Below, piece after piece: positions 18,938 to 27,537 of a DNA stretch of 64,000 nucleotides. Each line of letters starts with the position of its first letter. Within the stretch, counting starts at the first letter, position 1. The DNA is taken from the NCBI RefSeq assembly GCF_002087295.1, contig NZ_MWVI01000083.1:1-64000 (forward strand), read 5' to 3'. Below the pieces are notes generated by a model, which saw nothing but the letters and a program-made list of their open reading frames with translations, was not told where the DNA came from and did no database searches. The position numbers and the translations under genes are program-made. This DNA comes from Vreelandella lionensis. GTDB lineage: Bacteria; Pseudomonadota; Gammaproteobacteria; Pseudomonadales; Halomonadaceae.

Positions 18938-19854
18938 TCAGCTGACTAATTTGAGCCAAAACGGCAGCGTCAGCATGGCAAGCAGTGTTTGCCCGGTGAT
19001 AATGGCCGCCATTAATTCCGCATCGCCGCCCAGCTGGCGGGCAAGGATGTATGCCGAGGTGGCCGTGGGTAGCGCAGCAAACAGCAGCGCGACGTCCCGG
19101 CTGACGGGGTCGAGCCCCAGTAGCCACGCTAACAGCAGTACACATGCTGGCATGCACAGTAGCTTAATGGCGTTAGTAGCAATCACCCCTCGGTCAATAC
19201 GCAGCAGCGCCATGGGCTTAAGCGCGACCCCCACGGCCACCAGTCCCAGCGGTAGTGCTGCGCGTCCCAGTAACGTGACGGTATCTTCGCTCCAGCCGGG
19301 CAGGCCAACGCCGCTAAGATTCAGCCCAAATCCCTGCCAAGCAAGCCAAAATCAGCGGATTTTTCGCCAGCGCTAGCGCGCTTTTACCCAGGCTTGCGCG
19401 ACCCAGCGTGCCCGCCGGCCACAAAGCTGGCCACGCACATAACGTTCACCACGGGCACCATCAGCGCCACGGCGACCGCAGCCGTTGTGGCCCCCAGCGA
19501 GCCGTGCAGCGCGGCGGCCCCCGCTACGCCCACATAGGTATTAAAGCGCACGGCACCTTGAAACACCGAGGTGAATGCCGCCGGGCTGAGCTGTAACCAG
19601 GCTCGAAAATGCCACAGTACAAGGCCAAACAGCGCCATTGCCCCCAGCAATGCCAGCGCCAACCGGCCAACGGGCACTTGGCTCACATCGGCTGTCGCCA
19701 GCGTGCCCACCAGCATGGCAGGGAACAGCACAAAGTAGATAAACCGCTCCATTTGCGCCCAAAAATCGAGGCTAGGCCAGCGCCCATACCCCATGGCTGC
19801 ACCCAATAAAATCAATAAAAACAGCGGCCCTAATGCCCCGGTAATGCTCTCCAT
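18938..19854 (-). CDS. AEC-family auxin-efflux-carrier-type permease (two frameshifts)
   Basis: This integral membrane protein reconstructs to about 304 residues with roughly ten hydrophobic segments. It starts MESITGALGPLFLLILLGAAMGY. Typical AEC features are FVLFPAMLVGTLA near residue 45, LPLGLVAVGVALK in the central part, and AALPTATSAYILARQLGGD near the end. The family exports organic acids or similar small molecules by secondary transport; the substrate is unknown. Two breaks separate the halves: an extra G near 19412 and a shift near 19345. It is divergent from the FixH-like gene. Confidence 0.82.
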
Positions 19855-19976
19855 TGTTCTTCCTTATTAAGTGCGACATCCCAGCACAGCGACATCTACG
19901 GGATAGCTGTTACCATGAAACGCATACCATGTAATAAATTTCCCCGCCTTATGGCCTGCGTAGCGACTATTCTGCC

Positions 19977-20479
19977 ATGAAGAATTTGCCTAAACCTGTC
20001 GATGTTACGGGTTTTCCAGCGCTGAAAGTGTTTATCCTGGTGACTGGCCTCGCGCTGGCCGCGTGCACATGGTATGTGTTCGCTAACTGGCTTCGTGCCG
20101 ATAGCGATATCGTGTGGTTCTCTCCTAGCGGCGAATGCAACTTGCATATGACCCCCTGTTCGACAACGCTGGGGGACAGAGGCCGTCTTACGTTAGCCAT
20201 TGATGCCGATGGCCGTATCGAGGCGCTTGAAGTGCTGCCCTTGGATGTCGAGGTGGAGGGCATCACCCCCCGCCAAGTGACGGTGGATTTTGTTGGCCGC
20301 GATATGGATATGGGGTTAAACCGCTTTGCGCTTACCACCACCGCGCCCGGACACTTTCATGGCCAGGGCCAAGTGGGCGTTTGCACGCAAGAGGTGATGC
20401 CGTGGCGCGCTAGGGTTATTCTGGAGACGCCTGCGGTAAGCTGGGTAGCTGGTTCGATTTCAATGTTAAAAGGAGTTAA
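19977..20479 (+). CDS. FixH/YtkA-like membrane-anchored periplasmic protein (one frameshift)
   Basis: After replacing one G near 20443 this gene encodes about 167 residues. A single membrane anchor lies at residues 15-35 (VFILVTGLALAACTWYVFA). An outward domain follows with CNLHMTPCSTTL, DFVGRDMDMGLNRF and a later VCTQEVMPWRA. The methionine, histidine and cysteine pattern resembles FixH/YtkA-type copper-associated domains. It ends four bases before the ATG of the SCO gene, so the pair is an operon. A role in copper delivery to a cytochrome oxidase is inferred; no oxidase genes are in the window. I do not know an established name for it. Confidence 0.68.
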
Positions 20480-20483
20480 GCGC

Positions 20484-21090
20484 ATGGCAGCCTCCATAAA
20501 ACGCAAAGCCGCTTTGGCTTGGCCTAGCCCTGTTAGGCGTGCTAGTGGTGGCGGCCACCCTGGGCCTTTACCAGCTAGGCGTCGGCCAGGAGAGCGACGA
20601 ACCGCAGGGCGGCCCTATCGCAATGCCCTCTACCCAGGGTGACTTCTCCCTTACCCAGCTAGGCGATGATGAAATTGCCATTATCTCCTTTGGCTACACT
20701 TACTGCCCCGATGTCTGCCCCATGAATCAGGCGGTCAAACGCCAAGCCCTGGCTCAATTGAGCGATGCTCAACGTGAGCGGGTTGTGCCTGTCATGATTA
20801 CGGTCGACCCAGAGCGCGATACGCTCGACCGGATGAGCGAATATATGCAATTCTTCGGCAGTGAGTTTATCGGCTTAGTGGGAAGCCAAGAACAGCTTAC
20901 CGATGTGGCTGAGCGTTACGGGGTGATTTGGCGGCGGGTAGAAGCGCCGGAATCGGCCATGGCGTATACCATCGACCACAGCGCTTCGCTGTTTTTGGTC
21001 AACCGTGAAGGGGAAATATTGCAGCGGGTGCTCTACTCTCCAAAGCCCCACGGGGTAGTATCGGCGCTGGAAAGCGAGCTTGGCAGCTAA
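20484..21090 (+). CDS. SCO1/SenC family copper chaperone (one frameshift)
   Basis: This is an SCO-type thioredoxin-fold protein of about 201 residues anchored by an N-terminal membrane segment (LLGVLVVAATLGLYQLG). It carries the copper-binding CPDVCP near residue 75 and the distant histidine in TIDHSASLFLV near 170. FGYTYCPDVCP and ITVDPERDTLDRM are family hallmarks. SCO proteins load or reduce the CuA site of cytochrome c oxidase. The frame shifts within the membrane anchor near 20516. It is coupled to the preceding FixH-like gene, four bases apart, which supports a shared copper job. Confidence 0.88.
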
Positions 21091-21129
21091 CGCTAAAAGG
21101 GGAACCTTAATAAGTTAGCTGCCATGTGG

Positions 21130-22197
21130 TTACTCAGCCGTTGCGGCTTTGTTAGCAGTTGCCGATTGTAGCTGATCCAACATCGCCATCAGCGCCTGTG
21201 TCTGGGTGCCATCGCGAGTATCGTGCAGCGGATTGATCTGCCACGTACTCTCAGCAAAGCCCCACCAGTCCCAGCACGCTTGCGGGTTGGCCATGCTGCT
21301 CTCTGCCTGTGGGTAAAGTACCACCTGACCATGTTCCGCCGCCCAGCGGTTTAAGCCGCTGTAGCGAACAAAGGTGTCGTCGATGGCCTCCGCGTTCATC
21401 TGGCAGCCGTGCAGCGCCACCGTTACCGGGCAGCCGCCCGCCTCACATGCCTCTGGTACGAACACATAACCGGTATCGGCAAAGCCCTTCGCTGCAAAGT
21501 CGGACTGGTCAAAAGCTAACAGCTCGCCTTCGCTGGCGTTCGTCTCACGCTCGGGATAGAGCCAAGCCATCATCTCACCGGCCACGTCTTCTCCACACGC
21601 CAGCACATGACTGCCGCCGCCGTTGTGACAATCGCCCAAAGACTGCGGGTCAATAGGGGCGTCTTTTGGCATCGCTACCGGCCAGCCGTGCCCGGTGTTT
21701 GCCCGCTGAACGTAGCGCAGTTGCTGCTCAGGGCTTTCCAGCCAGCCCTGCCACTGCTGAGCCAGCAGATCTCCTAACGCAGGCGACACCGTCTCGTCCG
21801 CATCGCCATGCCACACAAAAGCTCGTAGCTGGCTTAGTGCGTCTTGGCTGCCTACTTGGTCTAATGAAAGATAGCGCTCATGCCGCTGTTCCAGTTCATC
21901 CAGCGATGGGAGCCCGCGGCGTGTCATCATGCACTGGTTCAGGGCTAGGCTTAATGCCCCTTGAGCGCACCCCCATGGGCCTGCGGCTAGCACGCCCACA
22001 CCGCTAAAGCGCTCAGGCCAAGCAACTGCCAACTGAGAGGCCATATAGCCGCCAGAAGAGACTCCTACCACGCTGGCTTGGTCGCTAGCAGCGCCCAGCG
22101 CAGGTAGGCCGGGCGCCTCTTCCTGGGCGTGGGCAGCGGCGCTGCCCAAAAGAATAAGCGCAGCCATGAGACGGCGCTGATGAACGGCTATGCCCAT
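21130..22197 (-). CDS. Secreted PHB-depolymerase-like esterase
   Basis: This intact 355-residue protein starts with a Sec signal (LMAALILLGSAAAHAQ). The alpha/beta-hydrolase domain has the lipase box VVGVSSGGYMASQL near residue 45. WHGDADETV contributes the probable Asp region, and VALHGCQMNAEAID and QACWDWWGF are typical of poly(3-hydroxybutyrate) depolymerases and related esterases. Many cysteines suggest disulfides in the periplasm or outside the cell. Halomonads store PHB, but this enzyme would act on external polymer or oligomers. Start choice is uncertain, with ATG at 22167 (residue 11) possible. The FKBP gene lies four bases upstream on the same strand. Confidence 0.8.
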   Translation of the reverse strand: MGIAVHQRRLMAALILLGSAAAHAQEEAPGLPALGAASDQASVVGVSSGGYMASQLAVAWPERFSGVGVLAAGPWGCAQGALSLALNQCMMTRRGLPSLDELEQRHERYLSLDQVGSQDALSQLRAFVWHGDADETVSPALGDLLAQQWQGWLESPEQQLRYVQRANTGHGWPVAMPKDAPIDPQSLGDCHNGGGSHVLACGEDVAGEMMAWLYPERETNASEGELLAFDQSDFAAKGFADTGYVFVPEACEAGGCPVTVALHGCQMNAEAIDDTFVRYSGLNRWAAEHGQVVLYPQAESSMANPQACWDWWGFAESTWQINPLHDTRDGTQTQALMAMLDQLQSATANKAATAE

Positions 22198-22200
22198 GGC

Positions 22201-22882
22201 TTATTCAATGCCTAGCAGTTCAACGCGGAACGTGAGCATTTCATTCGGGCCAATGGGGCCTTGGCCGCGTTCGCCATACGCAAGATCAGCAGGAATATAG
22301 AGCATCCAGCTATCGCCAACGCTCATCAGTTGCAGGGCTTCTTGCCAGCCTTCGATCACTTGGTTGACCTGGAAGCTAACCGACTCACCGCGCTCGAAGG
22401 AACTATCAAATACGGTACCGTCGAGCAGCATGCCTTCGTAGTTCACCTCTACGTGTCTTCTGCGCCGGGCGTTGCGCCGTCGCCAGACTCAAGCACTTCG
22501 TACTGCAAGCCAGACTCGGTTACTTCGACTTCATCCCGCTCAGCGTTTTCTGCCAGGAAGTTTTGTCCTTCTTCAAGATTCGTCTGCGCCAGCTCGGCGG
22601 CTTGCTGTTCACGCGCTTCCATTGAACTCTCTTGGAAAGCCATTAGCGCTTCCATCATCTCTTCTTCGTTCATCGCCAGCTCGTTGCCATCGAAGACATC
22701 GCGCATACCGTCGGTGAATGCATCAATATCGCGAGATCTTCAATATCTGCCTGCATGCTTTCGCCCAGCGTAACACCCAGGCTGTAAGCCAAGCGCTGCT
22801 CGTCGGTTTCCGGGGCGGCGGCGGCAAACGGCGCTACCAGCAGAAGGCCAGTCAGCGCGGTAGAAGAGAGTAGTGCTTTCAT
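22201..22882 (-). CDS. FKBP-type peptidyl-prolyl isomerase, Mip/FkpA-like (two frameshifts)
   Basis: The reconstructed 227-residue precursor has a signal peptide ([22 protein letters not shown]). A long helical dimerisation region rich in Glu/Gln spans about residues 25-125, and a C-terminal FKBP domain has [16 protein letters not shown] and [12 protein letters not shown]. This is the Mip/FkpA/FklB architecture for periplasmic protein folding. One base is missing near 22735 and another near 22447, just before the FKBP domain. It forms a possible two-gene unit with the esterase. Confidence 0.88.
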
Positions 22883-22936
22883 GGAAAAAACCTTATCCAG
22901 CGGCGCAGTGCGCCATATGTTTTTGGGTGCCTCAAA

Positions 22937-22988
22937 GACTAACACCCGCCGCTTCAGGCTGCATTACCTGAAACGGCGGGTGTTAGTC
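22937..22988 (-). terminator. Long perfect hairpin, probable terminator of the tea operon
   Basis: An outer 15-bp perfect stem GACTAACACCCGCCG / CGGCGGGTGTTAGTC encloses an inner TTCAGG/CCTGAA stem. It lies 45 bases after the teaD stop and 54 bases before the FKBP start. The T run is short (TTTG), so termination may be partial. Confidence 0.7.
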
Positions 22989-23033
22989 AGACCACAATGA
23001 TGCCTAGAGGTTTAGCCAGTGCTACCGCGTACG

Positions 23034-23483
23034 TTACACCACCAGCGTTGGGCAGTGGGCGGCCCCGGCAACACGCTGGGACACACTGCCCAGCAGCAGA
23101 TTTTTCTCACCGTTCGTGCCCTGAGCGCCAATCACAATCAGGTCGCACTCCCGTTTACGGGCAAAGCGTACAATTGTGCGGGAGGGTCGTCCTCCTTTCA
23201 CAAAGGCACGTACTCGCATGCTATCCGCCCCTAACTCAATGGCGTGGGACTTAGCATGTACAGCAATTTCCGTGGCGTACTCTTTGAGCGCATCATCGGG
23301 GATATCCAGCCTATTGGGGCGCACCATAGAGAGCGACGCTTCCAATAGGCTGTGGTGCTTAAATACGCACAGCAGGTACAGCTCTGCACCAGTGAGCATA
23401 TGCAGGCCAACGGCTTTCTCTAGCGCTTTGATGGCCCCCTTGGAGCCATCGACCGGGACCAAAATGCGATTAAACATCCGCAT
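23034..23483 (-). CDS. teaD: UspA-family regulator of ectoine uptake TeaD
   Basis: This intact 149-residue universal-stress domain protein starts [22 protein letters not shown]. It ends with the ATP-binding signature [20 protein letters not shown]. In H. elongata TeaD binds ATP and lowers TeaABC transport activity. Here it follows teaC by 15 bases, completing the same gene order. The start could be the first or the third codon (MRMF or MF). Confidence 0.93.
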   Translation of the reverse strand: MRMFNRILVPVDGSKGAIKALEKAVGLHMLTGAELYLLCVFKHHSLLEASLSMVRPNRLDIPDDALKEYATEIAVHAKSHAIELGADSMRVRAFVKGGRPSRTIVRFARKRECDLIVIGAQGTNGEKNLLLGSVSQRVAGAAHCPTLVV

Positions 23484-23498
23484 TCTCCTTGTGACTGC

Positions 23499-24782
23499 TT
23501 AACGGAAGGCAACATCACGCAGGAACAGCGCAATTTGCGGGAACATAATCAGCAGCGCCGCCGCCAAAATCAGCATAAAGATAAACGGTGGCGTGCCTTT
23601 GATCACCTCCCAGTAGGGGCGCTTAAAGATTGCAATGGCGGTAAAGATATCGCAGCCAAACGGTGGCGTTGCCGAACCTATCGCCACCTGCAAGGTAATC
23701 AGAATACCCACCAGTACGGGGTCTAGCCCGGTGGCCGCAATCGCCGGTGCAAAGATAGGTGTCAGCACCAGAATCACCACGATAGGGTCAACGAACATAC
23801 AGGCCACAAAGAACGAAATACAGATAGCGATCAGTACGCCCGTTGGCCCGGCGTCATTCACGCCCACGGCCTCCAGGATAGCCTGGGGTATCTGCGCAAA
23901 AGAGATAACCCAGGAGAACCCATTGCCTACGGCCACCAGTATAAATACCACGGCGGTAATCAGGCCGGTGGATTTGGCGATTGCGTAGATATCGTGCATT
24001 TTCAGCGAGCGGAACACCACAAACTCTAACAGCACCGCGTACAGCACACAGGCGGCCGCCGCTTCGGTGGGGCTAAAAATACCGCCGTAAATACCACCCA
24101 CGATAATCACCGGGAAACCCAGCGGCCAGAGCGCTTTTTGCACGGCGGTGGCCCGCTCTTTCCAACTGGCGCGCTCTTCGGTAGGAACATCTTTTACGAT
24201 GGCGTAAACGATGCAGTAGGCAGAGAACATAAACAGTATTAACAGGCCCGGCCCAATCCCGGCGATAAACAGCTCGCCAATCGAGGTACCGGAAATCACC
24301 CCGTAAATAATCATGCCGATGCTGGGTGGGATCAAAAAGGCAATGTCACTGGCATTAATAATCAGCGCCAGCGTAAAGGGATCAGAGTAGCCCGCCTTTA
24401 ACATCTTCGGACGCAGCGGAGACCCCACGGCCACCACGGTGGCTTGAGTAGAACCAGATACTGCCCCAAACAGCGTACAAGAAGCGGCAGTACTCACCGC
24501 CAGCCCGCCTTTAATATGGCCAATAAACGACATCACCATATCAATCAGGCGGTTCGCGGATTGCCCACGAGTCATAATATCGGCGGCCAGAATAAACATC
24601 GGCACGGCGATCAGCGAGGCAGGGCGAATGCCCGCCATCATCTGCTGAATCAGCGTATCCATTTGGCCAAAGCCGTTAAACATCATATAGAAGCCAATCA
24701 CCGCGGCGGTGATCAGCGGGATCATCATTGGAAAGCCCAGCAGCAGCAGGGCAATCATGGTGACTACCATTATCGTCGTCAT
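23499..24782 (-). CDS. teaC: TRAP transporter large membrane subunit TeaC (DctM type)
   Basis: This intact 427-residue protein has about twelve hydrophobic segments and the DctM-family signatures FILAADIMTRG, FGAVSGSTQATVVAVG and IGSATPPFGCDIFTA. It is the sodium-driven transport channel of an ectoine/hydroxyectoine TRAP system, working with TeaA and TeaB in the inner membrane. It lies 28 bases after teaB and 15 before teaD. Confidence 0.93.
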   Translation of the reverse strand: MTTIMVVTMIALLLLGFPMMIPLITAAVIGFYMMFNGFGQMDTLIQQMMAGIRPASLIAVPMFILAADIMTRGQSANRLIDMVMSFIGHIKGGLAVSTAASCTLFGAVSGSTQATVVAVGSPLRPKMLKAGYSDPFTLALIINASDIAFLIPPSIGMIIYGVISGTSIGELFIAGIGPGLLILFMFSAYCIVYAIVKDVPTEERASWKERATAVQKALWPLGFPVIIVGGIYGGIFSPTEAAAACVLYAVLLEFVVFRSLKMHDIYAIAKSTGLITAVVFILVAVGNGFSWVISFAQIPQAILEAVGVNDAGPTGVLIAICISFFVACMFVDPIVVILVLTPIFAPAIAATGLDPVLVGILITLQVAIGSATPPFGCDIFTAIAIFKRPYWEVIKGTPPFIFMLILAAALLIMFPQIALFLRDVAFR

Positions 24783-24810
24783 AGCGTTCCCCTAGGGTGC
24801 AATCCCTGCT

Positions 24811-25389
24811 TTACACTTCTGTTTCGGTATCTTTGTAGCCGTCCACAACCCCAGTCGAGAGATACACGTCTCGGGTCGACAGGTTTTTAATCGCGGTCAG
24901 CATGTACTGAATCCCGGTAATCAAAAAGCCCATGGGCACCCAGATATAAATAATCCATACCGGCAAACCTAGCGACGGCAGCACGCGCCCTTTGCTATAC
25001 AGGTCGAGGATGTACACCACCGAGTAATAAAGTAGGAAAAACATCACCAGCGCAGTGAAGAACGCAATGCCGATCATCAATACTTTACGGCCACCCACCG
25101 GCAGCGCATCGTAAATCGCCGACATCCGAATATGACGACCGTGGCGGGCAGCGTAACCAATGCCCGCAAAGGTAATCATGATAATCAAGATACGGTTCAG
25201 CTCACCTGAGAACATAATGCTATTGCCGAATACAAAGCGGGCAACCACGTTGGTGACCGTATTCAGCGCCATTAGCAAAACCCCCATCGCCAGTATCACT
25301 GACTCGATTTTGCTAATTGCAGTGTCGATCACTCCCAAAAACCCGGGCAAACCGGACCGGTAGTTCTTTTCGGACTCTTCTTCGGTCAT
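24811..25389 (-). CDS. teaB: TRAP transporter small membrane subunit TeaB (DctQ type)
   Basis: This intact 192-residue protein has four predicted membrane segments. It shows typical DctQ features: [20 protein letters not shown] with its Arg-Phe-Gly-Asn motif, and [13 protein letters not shown]. It couples the binding protein to the TeaC channel. AAAGGAG precedes the ATG. A 300-base gap with a terminator separates it from teaA. Confidence 0.92.
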   Translation of the reverse strand: MTEEESEKNYRSGLPGFLGVIDTAISKIESVILAMGVLLMALNTVTNVVARFVFGNSIMFSGELNRILIIMITFAGIGYAARHGRHIRMSAIYDALPVGGRKVLMIGIAFFTALVMFFLLYYSVVYILDLYSKGRVLPSLGLPVWIIYIWVPMGFLITGIQYMLTAIKNLSTRDVYLSTGVVDGYKDTETEV

Positions 25390-25635
25390 GGCCGTTCTCC
25401 TTTAAACGCAGCGTGGTCGCTTGCTATCTCAGCGTAGCGACTCTCCCATCACTGACCACCGAACGGAGTATGTTCGGCCTTGCTTCATTTTGTAGCGTAA
25501 CGGGTAATGACTCTTTTCGCTTCAACGCTGGAATGTACGTAGATTTTTCTGTGTTACGCCGCCGAGGTACACATTTTTTCGTGGTGGGCCGAGCTGCGCC
25601 GATGAACCCACTCACCTGCAGGGCACTTTGGCAAC

Positions 25636-25661
25636 AAAAAAGGGGCAGCGCTGGCTGCCCC
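25636..25661 (-). terminator. Intrinsic terminator between teaA and teaB
   Basis: On the minus strand GGGGCAGC-CAGC-GCTGCCCC is followed by TTTTTTG. It lies 31 bases after the teaA stop. The remaining 246 bases up to teaB show no gene. Partial termination here would give more teaA than teaBCD transcript, fitting the excess of binding protein that TRAP systems need. Confidence 0.88.
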
Positions 25662-25691
25662 TTATGACGTTACTTGATTAACGTAAAAGCG

Positions 25692-26750
25692 CTAACCCAT
25701 TAGGAGTCCGCTGTTAACGGCTTCAAGGTCCGCCTTGAACTGCTGCAACAGCTCTTCACCGCGATCGCCCGTCATTTCGAGGAACGCTTCCTCAACCTGC
25801 GGCGCACGCTCACGGAACGCTTGGATCTGCTCTTCGTTCAGGCGCGTGACGGTGACTTCATCAGATGCTTCCTGAATCTTGGCGAGTGCTTCGTCGGCCA
25901 GACCTTTGATGTGCTCAATGGTGTGGTCGTAAGCCGCGTTGGAGGCTTCCTGCACCAGCTCTTTATCTTCGTCAGACAGGCCTTCGTAGAAGTCCTGGTT
26001 GGCCATCATGGCAGTGGTAAACCAGCCATGACCGGTAAAGGTCAGGTGCGGAGATACTTCATACAGACCGCCGGATTCGATCCAGAAAATCGGGTTTTCC
26101 TGACCATCGATAATGCCGGTCTGCAGGCCACCGTAAACTTCACCCCAGGGCAGCGGCGTCGGCGTCGCACCAAAGGCGTCGTAGGTTTCCGACAGCAGCG
26201 GGTTGGTCATGGTACGGATTTTCTTATTATCCATATCTTCCGGCGAGCTGATCGGCTCGTCGGTAGTGACTACCATTTCACCCTCTGGGTACATCTTCAG
26301 CAGCTCAAGTCCCTGTTCCGCATAAAGCTCCGGGAACATTTCATTGATCGCTTTACTCTCGTCGAAGAACGTGAGGACTGTTTCTTCGTCGGTCGGCAGC
26401 AGGTAAGGAATAAAAAAGATCTGGGCTTCTGGAATCAGTGCACCAGTAAAACCAGGCGACTGGTTAACAAACTGGAGAATGCCGTTCTGAGTCTGCTCCA
26501 TGATGTCATCAGACTCACCCAGCTCACCAAAGCGGTAAACTTGTACAGAGTGGTCGGAGTTCTCTTCGATATACTCTTTAAACGCGTAAGCGAACACATC
26601 CTGCACGTCGCCTTCGTACTCTTCGTGGGCATAACGCCAGTTATCCGCCTGGGCAGTGGCGCTTAGGCCTAACAGCAGAGCACCTACGCTTGCCGTAGTG
26701 ATTAATTTGGTGGTAACGGAACGAGTTGAAACTAATTTGCTTGCCTTCAT
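25692..26750 (-). CDS. teaA: Ectoine-binding periplasmic protein TeaA (TRAP DctP type)
   Basis: This intact protein of 352 residues has a Sec signal ending near ATAQA. The mature protein begins DNWRYAHEEYEGDVQDVFAY, very close to H. elongata TeaA as I remember it. Further shared blocks are FGELGESDDIMEQTQNG, KMYPEGEMVV, FGATPTPLPWGEVYGGLQTG and GQENPIFWIESGGLYE. TeaA binds ectoine and hydroxyectoine for the osmoregulated TeaABC transporter. The start at 26750 follows GGGGAA; an in-frame extension to 26795 is less likely. This gene is the main evidence that the window is from a halomonad. Confidence 0.95.
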   Translation of the reverse strand: MKASKLVSTRSVTTKLITTASVGALLLGLSATAQADNWRYAHEEYEGDVQDVFAYAFKEYIEENSDHSVQVYRFGELGESDDIMEQTQNGILQFVNQSPGFTGALIPEAQIFFIPYLLPTDEETVLTFFDESKAINEMFPELYAEQGLELLKMYPEGEMVVTTDEPISSPEDMDNKKIRTMTNPLLSETYDAFGATPTPLPWGEVYGGLQTGIIDGQENPIFWIESGGLYEVSPHLTFTGHGWFTTAMMANQDFYEGLSDEDKELVQEASNAAYDHTIEHIKGLADEALAKIQEASDEVTVTRLNEEQIQAFRERAPQVEEAFLEMTGDRGEELLQQFKADLEAVNSGLLMG

Positions 26751-26874
26751 GCAGAGTTCCCCTAGCAGTGGTAAGCGCGCCATATGAGAGCGCAAGAATC
26801 TAATTTTTGTCTATCCCGTGCTGCTTCACTTTCAGGCTCAGCCGCTAACACGCAGAAACACCATTCATTGCTGT

Positions 26875-26903
26875 GGGCTAGCGGGCGAAATAAGCGGTGT
26901 CAA
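26875..26903 (-). promoter_or_regulatory. Possible teaA promoter
   Basis: A perfect -35 TTGACA (26903-26898, minus strand) is followed after 17 bases by the weak -10 TAGCCC. It lies about 125 bases upstream of teaA in the 185-base gap to the TIGR02444 gene. Osmotic promoters often have weak -10 boxes, but this is only a candidate. Confidence 0.35.
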
Positions 26904-26935
26904 CGCGGGTTAATCAAAAACTGCTTAACTTCAGG

Positions 26936-27508
26936 CTAGCGTGGTGACTCACAGCGGTCAAGCTGGCTTGCTAAGGCCAAAAAAGCTGATTGTATGTCTT
27001 CGCGCACGCGTGAGGCTTGCGACGAAAAATTGTCAAGTGGTAGCAAAAACAGCGTATCTTGCAGCCACTGTGCAATATTGTGCTGGTTTATGCTGCCTTT
27101 TATTACACTCACTTCCTGCTCCGATGAGAGTAACGCCCACTGTTGCCAACGTTGAAGGTTTTCACGTTCGGCTTGAATTTCAGCGGTTTGTAGCGTTTTA
27201 CGCAGCGTGCTGATGGATTCGCTCTGTGCGGCTTGGGGTTTTAACCCTCGGCGCAGTTGGCGCAGCGGGGCCGTCACCTGCTGCTGCCAGCGGCATCGCT
27301 CCTCACGTATCGCCTTCAGTGGGCCGGGCTCAGCAGCTAAGCCATGCTCATAAAGCCAACAGTGAAACAGCAGCTCGCACACATCCACGCCTGCCTCATC
27401 TTGCAAGATGAGGCAGGCGTCCTCTACGCCAGGCTTTGCATAAAGCGCTAAGGCAAAATCCCACAGCGGCCTCTGCTGCAAGCGCTGCAATCGGTTAGAA
27501 TCGCGCAT
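26936..27508 (-). CDS. TIGR02444 family protein of unknown function
   Basis: This intact 190-residue protein begins PLWDFALALYAKPGVEDACL after a short lead and continues LLFHCWLYEHGLA. This pattern matches the TIGR02444 family found beside Uup/YheS-type ABC genes in Pseudomonas-like bacteria. It is mostly helical, with many Gln/Arg residues and no membrane segment. The start at 27508 leaves 29 bases to the divergent ABC-F start, so the two genes probably share a promoter region. No biochemical role is known to me. Confidence 0.75.
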   Translation of the reverse strand: MRDSNRLQRLQQRPLWDFALALYAKPGVEDACLILQDEAGVDVCELLFHCWLYEHGLAAEPGPLKAIREERCRWQQQVTAPLRQLRRGLKPQAAQSESISTLRKTLQTAEIQAERENLQRWQQWALLSSEQEVSVIKGSINQHNIAQWLQDTLFLLPLDNFSSQASRVREDIQSAFLALASQLDRCESPR

Positions 27509-27537
27509 TGGTTTACCCACTTTTTTCGGGAGAAAAC

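Noticed and set aside
25424..25615. 63-codon minus-strand frame between teaA and teaB
   Set aside because: It has no ribosome-binding site, unusual composition and no resemblance to a known protein.
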